The translations under genes were made by a program, and so were the position numbers. Below the pieces are notes generated by a model. It was not told the DNA's origin. It saw only the letters and a program-made list of their open reading frames with translations, and made no database searches. From Amycolatopsis sp. CA-128772 (GTDB lineage: Bacteria; Actinomycetota; Actinomycetes; Mycobacteriales; Pseudonocardiaceae): a stretch of 64,000 nt of DNA. Positions 25,126-33,909 of the stretch are shown here, one piece after another. The stretch lies in assembly GCF_002904295.1 (NCBI RefSeq), contig NZ_PPHG01000089.1, forward strand, positions 1-64,000. Direction: 5' to 3'. Positions within the stretch are counted from its first letter, which is position 1, and every line of letters starts with the position of its first letter.

Positions 25126-27051
25126 ATGCACAGCCGTCTTTGGCATGCCCTGGTCGCGACCGCGGCCCTACTCGTGGCCACCGCGGCCACCGCCGTGGCG
25201 ACGCCGAACACCGCCGTCGGCGACACCGGCGACCGCGCGCCGATCGCCGGAAGCACCCCGACCTGGGCCACCCCGCACACGGAAGTCGCCCGCAGCAACG
25301 GACACACCGTTCGGCACATCCAAGTCGCACTGGCGCTGCGCGACCAGCGTGACGCAGAACGCCTCGCCACGCAGTTGGCGACACCGGGCAGCGCCGAGCA
25401 CGGACAGTTCCTGTCGTCGAAGGCGTTCCTCGACCGATTCGCCCCCACGCAGGACACCGTCGATCAGGTGTCGCAGTGGCTGGGCACCCAGGGCCTGCGC
25501 GTGACAGGAATCAGCGCCAACCGGCACTTCGTCGACGCCGAAGCTCCGACCTCAGCGCTGGAGTCGGCGTTCGGTACGAGGATCGCCGCATTCCATACCC
25601 GGGTCGACGGAGTCAACCGGACGCTCACGGCACCGGCAGCGCCCGTCACTGTGCCGACCTCGCTGCGTGCGTCGATCACTGCGGTGCTCGGGCTCGACGA
25701 CAGCGCCGCTCTGCTCAAGCCGCAGCACACCCGCACCACGACCGCAGCCGCGGCGGCGGAGCAGCACTGCGCGCGGTGGTGGAACGAACAGAACAACACC
25801 GACGTCCCGCAGAAGTACCCGGCCGGGTTCCAATCCAACTCGCTGTGCGGCTACACGGGCACCCAGGTTCGCGCCATGTACAAGCTCGGCAACGGAAACA
25901 CCGGCGCCGGTACGACGATCGGTGTCGTCGGCGCCTACAACTCAGACACCATCGTGGCCGACACCAACCAGGCCGCCGCCCAGCTCGGCGTCCCGCCACT
26001 CGCGTCCGGCCAGTACAGCGCGGTCCTGCCGCAGGGCGGGTTCACCGACGCCACCGCGTGCGGCGCCGACGGCTGGAACGCCGAACAGACCCTGGACGTC
26101 CAGGCCTCGCACGCGATCGCTCCGGCCGCGAAGATCCGCTACTACGCTGGGAAAACGTGCAGGGGCACCGGGCTCTACGACGCGTTCAACCAGGCCGTCA
26201 CCGACAACGCCGTCGACGTGATCAGCAACAGCTACGGCAACGCTGACGGCGAATCCAGCCTTCCGCAGGCCGCACGGGACCAATTCAACAGCATGGCGCT
26301 GCAAGCCGCGATCCAGGGCCAGACCATCACCGTCTCCACCGGCGACGCCGGCAACAACTCCGGCCCCGTCGGCCACCCGACCGCCAGCTTCCCCTCCTCC
26401 AGCCCCTGGGTCGTGGCCGTCGGCGGGACCAGCGTCGGGCTGGACCAGAACAACCAGCCGAAGGTGCTGACCGGGTGGGAGAACAGCGGCAACACCCAGT
26501 CCGGCAGCAGCTGGGCTCCGCAGAAGGATGCGGACGGGCCGTTCGCCTCCGGTGCCGGCGGCGGCACCTCCGCCCTCTACGACGCACCGGACTGGCAGGT
26601 CGGCGTCGTCTCCGACAGCGGCGGGAAGCGGGCGGTGCCGGACATCGCGGCGCTGGCCGACTCCTACACCGGGATGCTGGTCGGGCAGACCATCAAGGGC
26701 CAGTTCGGCATCGGTTCCTACGGCGGGACCTCGCTGGCGTCGCCGCTGATCGCCGGGCTCGTCGTCGACGCCCAGCAGGCCCGCTCCGGTAACGCCCGCG
26801 CCGGGCTGCTCACCCCGGCCCTCTACAGCCTCAAGGGGTCGAGTGCGATCGCCGATGTCGTCCCGCAGAAGGCGGGGGTGTGGACGCCGATGATGCACGC
26901 CTTCGGCGGCGTCGCCGCCCCCGGCGGGCAGGGCAGCTACCTGATCGACTTCGACGCCCGCCCGCAGAACCTGCAAAGCGGCCCCGGCTGGGACAACGTC
27001 ACCGGCCTCGGCACGCCCGCCGACGGCTTCATCTCCGCGCTTTCCCAGTGA
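25126..27051 (+). CDS. Secreted S53 (sedolisin/kumamolisin-type) serine carboxyl peptidase
   Basis: 641-residue preproprotein. An N-terminal signal peptide (ATAALLVATAATAVA) is followed by a pro-kumamolisin propeptide (about 45-190) and the catalytic domain. The Ser-Glu-Asp triad is visible: Glu320 and Asp324 in AEQTLD, the oxyanion-hole Asp407 in STGDAG, and Ser536 in GGTSLASP. A calcium-site-like Asp cluster occurs near the end (GWDNVTGLGTP). These enzymes are acid-stable endopeptidases acting outside the cell. It heads a nine-gene plus-strand run ending in the integrase; next gene 80 nt downstream. Confidence 0.92.
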   Translation: MHSRLWHALVATAALLVATAATAVATPNTAVGDTGDRAPIAGSTPTWATPHTEVARSNGHTVRHIQVALALRDQRDAERLATQLATPGSAEHGQFLSSKAFLDRFAPTQDTVDQVSQWLGTQGLRVTGISANRHFVDAEAPTSALESAFGTRIAAFHTRVDGVNRTLTAPAAPVTVPTSLRASITAVLGLDDSAALLKPQHTRTTTAAAAAEQHCARWWNEQNNTDVPQKYPAGFQSNSLCGYTGTQVRAMYKLGNGNTGAGTTIGVVGAYNSDTIVADTNQAAAQLGVPPLASGQYSAVLPQGGFTDATACGADGWNAEQTLDVQASHAIAPAAKIRYYAGKTCRGTGLYDAFNQAVTDNAVDVISNSYGNADGESSLPQAARDQFNSMALQAAIQGQTITVSTGDAGNNSGPVGHPTASFPSSSPWVVAVGGTSVGLDQNNQPKVLTGWENSGNTQSGSSWAPQKDADGPFASGAGGGTSALYDAPDWQVGVVSDSGGKRAVPDIAALADSYTGMLVGQTIKGQFGIGSYGGTSLASPLIAGLVVDAQQARSGNARAGLLTPALYSLKGSSAIADVVPQKAGVWTPMMHAFGGVAAPGGQGSYLIDFDARPQNLQSGPGWDNVTGLGTPADGFISALSQ

Positions 27052-27131
27052 CCACACCCTCTTCTCGCGGTGGCCCGCTCGAGTGCGGGCGGGCCACCGC
27101 GGCCTTCAACGACCTATGGGAAGGACTGTTC

Positions 27132-28001
27132 ATGTCCGAGACGCCACAGCCGACGCCGAAACGGTGGCGGGTGCTCGCGTTCTGGCTGGCCGGGATCGCG
27201 ATGGTCGCCACCACCGGCGTCCTGCTCGCACCGTCCCGGCCCGAGCCCGACGGCGCTCGCACCGCCGAGCCGGTCGAGCTGGGAGTCGAACTGCACGCCC
27301 CGGCCGTGGCCGCCCGGGCGATTCCGAATCTCGCGGGGCTGCCGGAGGCCAGCACCTTCGGCATCGTCGCGAACGCTCCGCAGGATGCGACGGCTGACGA
27401 GGTGCCGGACGGGCAGCTGGTGCACCCGACCACCCCGGTACCGGTGTACGACCAACCCGGCGGCGCGGCCATCGCCGTCCTGCCGACCACGCAGCTGGGA
27501 TCCGACACGTGGATTCCGGTGATCGCCGAGGAACCGGGCTGGGTGCAGGCGCTCCTGCCGTCCCGGCCCAACGGCTCCACCGGCTGGCTGTCCACCCAGG
27601 ACAACTCGCTCAGGATCCGGTCGACGACCGACCGCATCGTCATCGACCGGACAGCGTTCCGGCTCACGCTCTACCGCGACCACCAGCAGATCGGCACCTG
27701 GAGCGTCGGAGTCGGCACCGCGGCCGCACCGACCCCGGCGGGGCGGACCTTCGTCCTCGCCTCGATGACCGACGCGCACCAGAATTTCAGCCCGGTCATC
27801 TTCCCGCTCGGGATCCACTCCACGACCTTCTCCACCTACGGCGGCGGGCCCGGCACCACCGGCATCCACGGCTGGCCCACCACCGATGTGTTCGGTCGCC
27901 CCTCCAGCGACGGATGCATCCGCGTCCCCGCCGACGCACTCGCCACGCTCACCAATCCCCTCGACCCCGTGCCCATCGGCACCCCCGTCCTCATCCGCTA
28001 A
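27132..28001 (+). CDS. L,D-transpeptidase (YkuD domain), membrane-anchored
   Basis: 289 residues from MSETPQPTPK, ATG 27132. One N-terminal membrane segment (VLAFWLAGIAMVATTGVLLA) is followed by an SH3-like region (TTPVPVYDQPGGAAIAVLP ... TGWLSTQDNSL) and a YkuD catalytic domain with the HGW...SSDGCIRVP motif; Cys is the nucleophile forming 3-3 peptidoglycan cross-links. The long frame beginning at 26880 is rejected because its first part is antisense/out of frame with the peptidase. Pairing with a secreted peptidase suggests surface or cell-wall work. Confidence 0.9.
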   Translation: MSETPQPTPKRWRVLAFWLAGIAMVATTGVLLAPSRPEPDGARTAEPVELGVELHAPAVAARAIPNLAGLPEASTFGIVANAPQDATADEVPDGQLVHPTTPVPVYDQPGGAAIAVLPTTQLGSDTWIPVIAEEPGWVQALLPSRPNGSTGWLSTQDNSLRIRSTTDRIVIDRTAFRLTLYRDHQQIGTWSVGVGTAAAPTPAGRTFVLASMTDAHQNFSPVIFPLGIHSTTFSTYGGGPGTTGIHGWPTTDVFGRPSSDGCIRVPADALATLTNPLDPVPIGTPVLIR

Positions 28002-28035
28002 CCCAACCGCACCGACTCTTCTGGAGAGACCAGCC

Positions 28036-28782
28036 ATGAACACCACTCGTAGCGCCCTCGCGGCAGCCGGAGCCGGCGCGCTCCTCATCGGCTCCCTCAC
28101 CACCCTCGCCTCCAGCTGCACCCCCGCGACCGCGGCACCGCCCGCCCTCGCGGCCACTGCTGCGACGTCGACAGCGACGGGGATCTCCGTCTCCGGCGGC
28201 GAGCACCTCTCGGCCAGTCCGAGTGTGTCCAGCAGCGGCGCGATCAAAACCGCCGGCGGCTCGGTGTCCACGCCGAGTGGCGCGGTCGTGGCCAGCGGCA
28301 TCAGCCTGCAGGCCGGCGCCGGATTCGCCGAAGCCCGCGTCGCGTCGGTGCGAGTCGGCGGCACCACGGTCGGTCCGTTCAGTGCGACCTGCCGCAACGG
28401 CTCGATCACCACCAGCGCTCCCAAGGACGGCAGCGGCAACATGAAGGTCTCACCCGGCGGCCACGGCACCGCCGGGATCATCACCGTCACTACCAGCACC
28501 GCACCCATCCGCACGAACGAGTCCGACGCACCGAACAAGCCGACCGCGGGCACGGCGATCACGGTGACGGTGGCGACAGCTAGCTGCGGCGCAGGAACCC
28601 CTCCCCCGCCGCCGAACAACCCGCCCACCGGCACCCGCCCCGCACCGACGCACAAGCCCGGCGCCCCCGCGACGTCTCGGCCGGGTATGCCGGCCCAGCG
28701 GCACCAGCAGGACGACAACCCGGGTGACCGGACCGCGCCCCGGCCGCAGCCGAAGCCCGCCCACGTCGCCGTCACCGGCTGA
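28036..28782 (+). CDS. Secreted Ser/Thr/Ala-rich protein with Pro-rich tail, unknown function
   Basis: 248 residues. A signal peptide (AAAGAGALLIGSLTTLASS) leads into a beta-rich segment of about 140 residues dominated by Ser, Thr, Gly and Val, with two cysteines (SATCRNG and TASCGAG) that may form a disulfide, then a Pro/Thr/Gln-rich disordered tail. The Cys after the signal (ASSC) does not fit a good lipobox. ATG at 28036 follows GGAGAGA by 8 nt, and the gap to the transpeptidase is only 34 nt. No family recognised. Possibly exported and processed by its operon neighbours (inference). Confidence 0.7.
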   Translation: MNTTRSALAAAGAGALLIGSLTTLASSCTPATAAPPALAATAATSTATGISVSGGEHLSASPSVSSSGAIKTAGGSVSTPSGAVVASGISLQAGAGFAEARVASVRVGGTTVGPFSATCRNGSITTSAPKDGSGNMKVSPGGHGTAGIITVTTSTAPIRTNESDAPNKPTAGTAITVTVATASCGAGTPPPPPNNPPTGTRPAPTHKPGAPATSRPGMPAQRHQQDDNPGDRTAPRPQPKPAHVAVTG

Positions 28783-28924
28783 CTGCAACCAGGCCGCGCG
28801 GGCCCGCACCCCTCAACCCTCCATCGCGGGCCCGCGCACCCCCTCCCGTTCCCACGTCCTCACCGGGCGGCCTCCCCACGCCCGCACAACTCAACCGATC
28901 CGACTCGCCACCAGGGGAAATGCC

Positions 28925-30022
28925 ATGTCCACGCTCGTGTTCAGCCACCCCAGCAACGATCAGCTCGACGCCGCGTCCTCCGAGGACGTCCGGGCCGTAC
29001 ACTTCGTCGGCTCCCTACCCGCCACTCTGACCGGCGACCACCACCAGATGATGCGGTGGTTCCTCGACCACACCCCCGACACGACGTTGACCGGACTGCC
29101 GTGCGACCAGGACCCGCGATGGATCATCGACTGGCTCGACGGCCTCGCCGCCATCGACGCGCTCGAACCCGTCCGCACCGGCCACTCCGCCGACTACAAC
29201 GACATGCCGACCTACCGCCTCAAACACGGCCGCTGGCTCGAATCCGACGACCTGTCCCTCGGGCGCGCCACACACACCGACGCCGTCATGGCCGCCCGCG
29301 CCCAGTTGCACGACGACCGCGACTTCCCGCCGCACCAGGTATCGATCCCGAATCCGTACGACCTGGCGCTGTTCACCTTCGGCAGCCCGGGCGCCGCGGT
29401 CACGCACCTGCCGGTGTTCCGCCAAGCCGTGCTCGACGACGTCCACACCATCCACCGCCAGCACGGCAACCACGTCGTCTTCCAGCTCGAGACCCCCGCG
29501 GTCCTCGCTACGCTGGACCGCACCCCGCGGCCACTGTGGCCGGCGGCGGTGCGCGCGCTGGCCAAGCAAGTCGCCCGCGTCTTCGCCGACGGCCCCCGCG
29601 ATGCTACCTGGCGGATCCACCTCTGCTACGGCGACCTCGGCCACCAACCCCTGTTTCCTCTCACCGACCTCGTGCCTGCCGTGCAGTTCCTCAATGCCCT
29701 GCACGAGCAGTTGAATCGGCTGCGGATCCCGATGCCCGCCGTGCACATCCCAATGTGCACCGGAACCGACGCACCACCGACCGACCCGCGGTTCTACCGG
29801 GCGCTGCGACACCTGCGCCGCGACATCGACGTCATCGCCGGACTCGTCGACGAAACCCACCCCACAGAGTCCCGAACCGCCCTCGCGCTAGCCGAGACCG
29901 AGCTCGACCGGCCGGTGCTCGCGGTCGCCGCCGCGTGCGGACACGGCCGCCGGCTGGTTCCCGACGCCGTCGCCAACGCCGCGCTCGCCTGCGAACTTGC
30001 CCACCGCACCGCCGTCTGCTGA
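28925..30022 (+). CDS. MetE/UROD-like zinc TIM-barrel protein
   Basis: 365 residues from MSTLVFSHPS. Segments resemble the C-terminal catalytic barrel of cobalamin-independent methionine synthase: VVFQLETPAVL, then HLC in WRIHLCYGDLGH (matching the His-x-Cys zinc ligands), and a late Cys in AAACGHGRRL (matching the final Cys ligand). The N-terminal half of true MetE is absent and total length is half. It may therefore be a methyltransferase or a thiol-group lyase on an unknown substrate rather than a methionine synthase. It is followed by the cupin gene at 24 nt. Confidence 0.6.
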   Translation: MSTLVFSHPSNDQLDAASSEDVRAVHFVGSLPATLTGDHHQMMRWFLDHTPDTTLTGLPCDQDPRWIIDWLDGLAAIDALEPVRTGHSADYNDMPTYRLKHGRWLESDDLSLGRATHTDAVMAARAQLHDDRDFPPHQVSIPNPYDLALFTFGSPGAAVTHLPVFRQAVLDDVHTIHRQHGNHVVFQLETPAVLATLDRTPRPLWPAAVRALAKQVARVFADGPRDATWRIHLCYGDLGHQPLFPLTDLVPAVQFLNALHEQLNRLRIPMPAVHIPMCTGTDAPPTDPRFYRALRHLRRDIDVIAGLVDETHPTESRTALALAETELDRPVLAVAAACGHGRRLVPDAVANAALACELAHRTAVC

Positions 30023-30046
30023 CGCCAGCTGGAAAGGACAGTGGAG

Positions 30047-30514
30047 ATGGACCCCACGATCACATCGGCTCCGTGCGAGTCCGGACATTTGGCCGGGGAA
30101 GGCGAGACTCTGACCCCGATCCTGCGCACCGGCGTCGTGCCCACCCGCGCGCTCTCCGGCGGCCGGATGCACCTACCCGGCGCCATCAGCCTCGCTCCGC
30201 AACGGCATGACACCACCGAGACGGCGATCGCGATCATCAGCGGTCACGTCGCCGTCCTCTCCGGCAACACCATGCAGCCCTTCCACCCGAAGGCCGGCGA
30301 CATGATCTACATCCCCGCGACCCTGCCCTACGCCGTGGTCAACCTCAGCCACAACGCCTCTGTCCTCGCGCTGATCTTTCGCACCGACCCCGGGTTCGAC
30401 ACCGACGTGCACCGCATGCCCGAACTCGACCGCGCAGCACGCGACCAGATCCCTGCCCTGCGCCGCACGCACCGAACGGCGCTGCTCAACCGACGCAGGG
30501 GCCAGACTCGGTAG
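30047..30514 (+). CDS. Single-domain cupin protein
   Basis: 155 residues. A cupin barrel is readable: motif 1 region (GAISLAPQRHDTTETAIAIISG) and motif 2 region (PKAGDMIYIPATLPYAVVNLS). Metal ligands are incomplete compared with canonical G(X)5HXH: only one His plus Glu align in motif 1 and no His in motif 2, so it may bind ligand without catalysis or use few ligands. ATG 30047 is preferred over GTG 30041 because GGAAAGGA is better spaced. Located between MetE-like and regulator genes. Confidence 0.75.
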   Translation: MDPTITSAPCESGHLAGEGETLTPILRTGVVPTRALSGGRMHLPGAISLAPQRHDTTETAIAIISGHVAVLSGNTMQPFHPKAGDMIYIPATLPYAVVNLSHNASVLALIFRTDPGFDTDVHRMPELDRAARDQIPALRRTHRTALLNRRRGQTR

Positions 30515-30614
30515 GACTGACCCGACGTCGCCGTCCGTCGTGCACACCGACCGCGCCGCCCACCACCCCTCCCCTGGCGCACCGCCCTCCACTCGCCTCG
30601 CTGGGAGACCCCGC

Positions 30615-30809
30615 ATGCGTTCCTGGATCATCGACACCGCCCGCGACCTACTCGACAAGCCGCTGCCGGGCGGCCCGCTCACGCTCGAGGAAATCGCTGC
30701 CTGTAGCGGAATCAAGAGCCATCACCTTCGGGCCTACTTCAACTCCGTCGAAACCATCACCGCGGACATGTCCAACACCGCGAACCCGGCCCACGCAGGG
30801 CGGTGCTGA
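30615..30809 (+). CDS. HTH-only TetR-like mini-protein
   Basis: 64 residues starting MRSWIIDTARDLL. The pattern I..ARDLL ... LTLEEIAACSGIKSHHLRAYFNSVETI follows the DNA-binding domain of TetR repressors (helices 1-4, with LEEIAACSGI..HHL as the HTH), yet the protein stops immediately after, lacking the ligand-binding domain. It could be a stand-alone DNA-binding protein or the remnant of a larger regulator; the intact stop/start spacing of 2 nt to the next gene favours a real, retained gene. ATG 30615 follows GGGAGA by 6-7 nt. Confidence 0.55.
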   Translation: MRSWIIDTARDLLDKPLPGGPLTLEEIAACSGIKSHHLRAYFNSVETITADMSNTANPAHAGRC

Positions 30810-30811
30810 GG

Positions 30812-31930
30812 ATGCGCTGGACAGATCTGCATGTGAGCGGCGTCGGCGCCGCCCTCGGCAACCTCGTGCCCGTCGATGAGCTCGACGGTTTCCGCGACCT
30901 GCGCGGTAGCAGTCAACGCGCGGTCTCCATCGCCCACGGCTCCACCGGCATGGAACTCGCTGTCCGCGCCGGCCACAACGCCCTCGCCAGCACGGCCATG
31001 ACCACCACTGGCCCACTGCCCGTTCCCGACCTGCACTTCCACGCCGCGATCTGGCGCGGCAGCCGCGGCATCGACTTCTGGTCCCGCGCCGCCTACGTGC
31101 GCACCCGACTCGGCCTGCCCGCAGGCCACGGCATCGCCACCGAGCTCAACGCCATGAGCAACAGCCTCGTCGGCGGCATCGACATCTCCGCCCGCGTCCT
31201 CGCCGGCAGCCCCGACCTCGACACCGTCCTGCTCACCGGCGGCGAAACTTTCGGACCACCCGCCTTCGACCACCTCACCGCCGACCACGGCATCGCCTAC
31301 GGCGATGGCGGCTCCGCCCTCATCCTCGGCCGCCATCCCGGCCTCGCCCAGGTGCTCGCCACCAGCTCCTACACCGACCCGACGCTCGAGCAGCTCCACC
31401 GAGGCGGTGCACCTTTCCTTCCACCGGGAACCGTGGAAGTCGGTGCTGAGCAGGTTCGCCAGCGCAAGGCGCAGTACCTTGCGGCCGCCGGTGCCGGTTC
31501 CGTGCTTCGTCGCACCACCGAGGGCGTGAGAACGGTAGTGGCCGGTCTTCTCCGTGAGTCTGGTCTCGACACTGCCGATCTGGCCTGGGTTCTTCTCCCT
31601 CACTACGGGGCTCATCAGTTGCAGACGCAGTGTCTTCGCCCATTGGGCATCCCCGACTCGCTGACGTTGAAACACGTTGGCGATCAGTGGGGTCACATCG
31701 GACCCAACGACCAATTCATCGGCCTGAGCCACCTTCTCTGCCGAAAGGCCGTTCACGTCGGCGACTACGTGTTGCTGGTCGGCATTGGCATCGGCATGAC
31801 CTGGACGGCCGTCGTACTGCGCATCGAGGCCGTGCCGCCGGAGATGGAAGGGCTCGCTCCGCCGTTGCTGCTCCCGTGGCGGCACTCGTCCCAGCCGGTT
31901 CGCCGTGCCGGCGCGACTGCGGCGGGGTGA
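30812..31930 (+). CDS. Ketoacyl-ACP synthase III-like enzyme with Ser replacing the catalytic Cys
   Basis: 372 residues from MRWTDLHVSG. Thiolase-fold FabH-like protein: N-terminal HVSGVGAALG, dimer-region DFWSRAAYVRTRLG, and the nucleophile elbow at NAMSNSLVGGIDIS, where Ser116 occupies the position of the FabH Cys. The catalytic His is retained in LLPHYGAHQ and a second His (GHIGPNDQF) replaces the usual Asn. A Ser nucleophile is known in DpsC of the daunorubicin pathway, where the protein selects and transfers an acyl group. The likely role is acyl transfer or ester formation rather than chain extension. GTG 30803 is an alternative start. Confidence 0.8.
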   Translation: MRWTDLHVSGVGAALGNLVPVDELDGFRDLRGSSQRAVSIAHGSTGMELAVRAGHNALASTAMTTTGPLPVPDLHFHAAIWRGSRGIDFWSRAAYVRTRLGLPAGHGIATELNAMSNSLVGGIDISARVLAGSPDLDTVLLTGGETFGPPAFDHLTADHGIAYGDGGSALILGRHPGLAQVLATSSYTDPTLEQLHRGGAPFLPPGTVEVGAEQVRQRKAQYLAAAGAGSVLRRTTEGVRTVVAGLLRESGLDTADLAWVLLPHYGAHQLQTQCLRPLGIPDSLTLKHVGDQWGHIGPNDQFIGLSHLLCRKAVHVGDYVLLVGIGIGMTWTAVVLRIEAVPPEMEGLAPPLLLPWRHSSQPVRRAGATAAG

Positions 31931-31936
31931 GCGGTC

Positions 31937-32398
31937 ATGCACCAGCGAGATCGGCTTGTGGGCGAGATGCCGTGGGTCATTCCCGACGTCATGGCAGTCG
32001 CCGGCAGGCCAACACCGAAACCTCTGCCACTGGCCGCGCTGATTCCCTCGACGTTGCGCTCGCAGCTCACCTATGCGGTAGCCCGGATCGATCGCTCCGG
32101 GCGGATGCACGATCAGGTGATCACCGGGGTCGCCGGTTGGCGATCCGGTGACACGCTGAGTATGGCTTTGACCGACAGCTACGCGGTTTTCCATCCCGAT
32201 CCACGTGGGCTGATCACGGTCACCAGATCGAAGGCGGTGTCGATTCCTGCTGTTGCCCGGCACCAACTCATGATCGAGGTCGGAGACAGGGTTCTCCTTG
32301 CCGCGCATTCCGGACACGGCTTGATCATCGCGTATCCGTTGGCCACCCTGGACCGTGCGCTGGCGGACTTCCACTCGCGGCAGTCCGCAACGCCATGA
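31937..32398 (+). CDS. AbrB/SpoVT-like DNA-binding regulator
   Basis: 153 residues. Two swapped-hairpin-like segments are visible: YAVARIDRSGRMHDQVI...GDTLSM and LITVTRSKAVSIPAVARHQLMIEVGDRVLLAA. The second fits the AbrB pattern 'G.I.IP...R..L.I..GD.V.L' closely. It starts 6 nt after the ketosynthase-like gene and overlaps the integrase by 4 nt (ATGA at 32395-32398), which couples its translation to that of the recombinase. It probably regulates the operon or recombination itself (inference). Confidence 0.75.
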   Translation: MHQRDRLVGEMPWVIPDVMAVAGRPTPKPLPLAALIPSTLRSQLTYAVARIDRSGRMHDQVITGVAGWRSGDTLSMALTDSYAVFHPDPRGLITVTRSKAVSIPAVARHQLMIEVGDRVLLAAHSGHGLIIAYPLATLDRALADFHSRQSATP

Positions 32399-33459
32399 CC
32401 GCCGACAAGGTGGGCGGTGTGCAGGCGGTGAGCAGGCTCGGCGTCGAGCACGAAGACGTGACTGCGGCCAGGATTCTGCTCGAACGTCTGGGAGTTTCCC
32501 CGGAAGACCTGATCCTCGACGCATCGGCTGCGGGGACGGCGCCTGTGCCGACCTTCAGGGAGTACGTGCCGATCGTCGCGGCCGCGACCTCCGCGGCCTC
32601 CGCGGCGACGTGGTCGGTGTATTGGCGTGTCTTGGCGGAGAAGTGGGGGGACACGCCGATCGACACGCCGTCGGCGTCGGAGCTTTTGATGTTGGCCAAT
32701 GAGGTGCAGGCGCAGGCTCTCAGGCGTCGGGGGTCGCGGGACGGCCAGTCGGCGAAAGCGTGCTTCGTCGATGCGACGAGACATCTGTACCTTCTCGCGC
32801 AGGCGGATCAGTACATCTCGGCGTCGCGGAACCCGGCCGCCCAGCTGCGGAAGCCGCGGCGGGCGAAGAGTGTCCGGCGTGCTCTGACCAGCCGGCAGCT
32901 GATCGATATCAACATGACCGCAGCCTCGACCGGTACCGATCCCGCGTTGGACACCTTGCTCCTGCGGTTGCATACGGAAACAGCGTGCAGGCGGGGCGGG
33001 GCGCTGGCGCTGCGTCCGTGCGACGTCAACGACGAGTTGTGCACGATCCGGCTTCGGGAGAAGGGCGGCACGACGCGGGAGCAACCGGTTTCTCCGACGC
33101 TGACGGCCGGTCTGCTGGCGCATGCTCACGCGCGACCTGGGGCGGGGCCCCGGGCGGGGCTGCTGCGCCACCGCGATGGAAGCCCGATCTCCGCGTCGCG
33201 GTATGCCTCGCTGTGGTCGCGGCTGCATCATCACCTTCCGTGGATCGGGTCGATGGGGATCACCGCGCATTGGATCCGCTACACGACCTTGACCTGGGTC
33301 GAGCGGAACTACGGTTACGCCATAGCGGCGTCGTTCGCCGGTCACGCGACGTTGGGCTACCAGACGAGCACCACGATGACCTATGTGGCGGCGACCGTCG
33401 ACGAGTTGGCGGTTGTGGTGGCCGCGCTCACTGGCGAGCCGCACCCCCTGGCTGCCTGA
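32395..33459 (+). CDS. Tyrosine recombinase/integrase of the element
   Basis: 354 residues. The catalytic tetrad is recognisable in the C-terminal half: Arg in TETACRRGGALAL, His and Arg in HWIRYTTL, His in GHATLG and the nucleophilic Tyr in TTMTYVAAT about 30 residues from the end. The N-terminal half supplies the core-binding domain (STWSVYWRVLAEKWGDTPI-like region). Translation is coupled to the AbrB-like gene. Its position at the right edge of the element, followed by non-coding DNA and then chromosomal genes, is where an attachment site would be expected. No Xis gene is visible beside it. Confidence 0.92.
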   Translation: MTADKVGGVQAVSRLGVEHEDVTAARILLERLGVSPEDLILDASAAGTAPVPTFREYVPIVAAATSAASAATWSVYWRVLAEKWGDTPIDTPSASELLMLANEVQAQALRRRGSRDGQSAKACFVDATRHLYLLAQADQYISASRNPAAQLRKPRRAKSVRRALTSRQLIDINMTAASTGTDPALDTLLLRLHTETACRRGGALALRPCDVNDELCTIRLREKGGTTREQPVSPTLTAGLLAHAHARPGAGPRAGLLRHRDGSPISASRYASLWSRLHHHLPWIGSMGITAHWIRYTTLTWVERNYGYAIAASFAGHATLGYQTSTTMTYVAATVDELAVVVAALTGEPHPLAA

Positions 33460-33909
33460 GCCCGCGTGCCCGCGCCTCGTTGCCGCCGAAGGCACCACGG
33501 CCCGACCACACCGAACCCAGACCCGAACCGGTTCGTTGACAGCACCCCTTGAGACCTGATCGCGCGTGGCCAGGCATGTCGTGTCGTGGCCCGCGCGCCC
33601 GGCGGCCATGATGAGTACGACGGGTTCGTGACCCGCGCGGCGACCGGACTCGATCTTCAGGGGGTGTGCCTTCCCTCGGAATGGTCGTGTGACCCTGGCC
33701 GGCTGCCACCTGCCTCACGATGACGGGTACGACGTCGACGGCCGCGATCCCGGGTGGGCGGTGACGGTGAGGCAACGTCGCTGATCAGCGCGAGCGCGAG
33801 CTGCATAGCCTCGCCGTACTCGAACAGACGTTTGAATCAGATCGTGGGGTGGCGACGCGCCGATCCGAGCCGCGCACCGCAGCCGCGGGGCGATACGGTG
33901 TGGGTATGA
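33460..33909. other. Non-coding region likely containing the element's right end
   Basis: No convincing gene on either strand. It lies between the integrase and the first chromosome-like gene and should contain attR/attL if the integrase acts beside its own gene. I found no tRNA gene or clear tRNA 3' fragment; a T-arm-like GGGTTCGTGACCC at about 33620 lacks the rest of a tRNA. The partner repeat would lie outside this window, so the boundary cannot be fixed here. Confidence 0.4.

Noticed and set aside
33615..33640. T-arm-like sequence suggesting a tRNA attachment site
   Set aside because: No acceptor, D or anticodon arm can be drawn around it, and the loop is not the usual TTCRANY.
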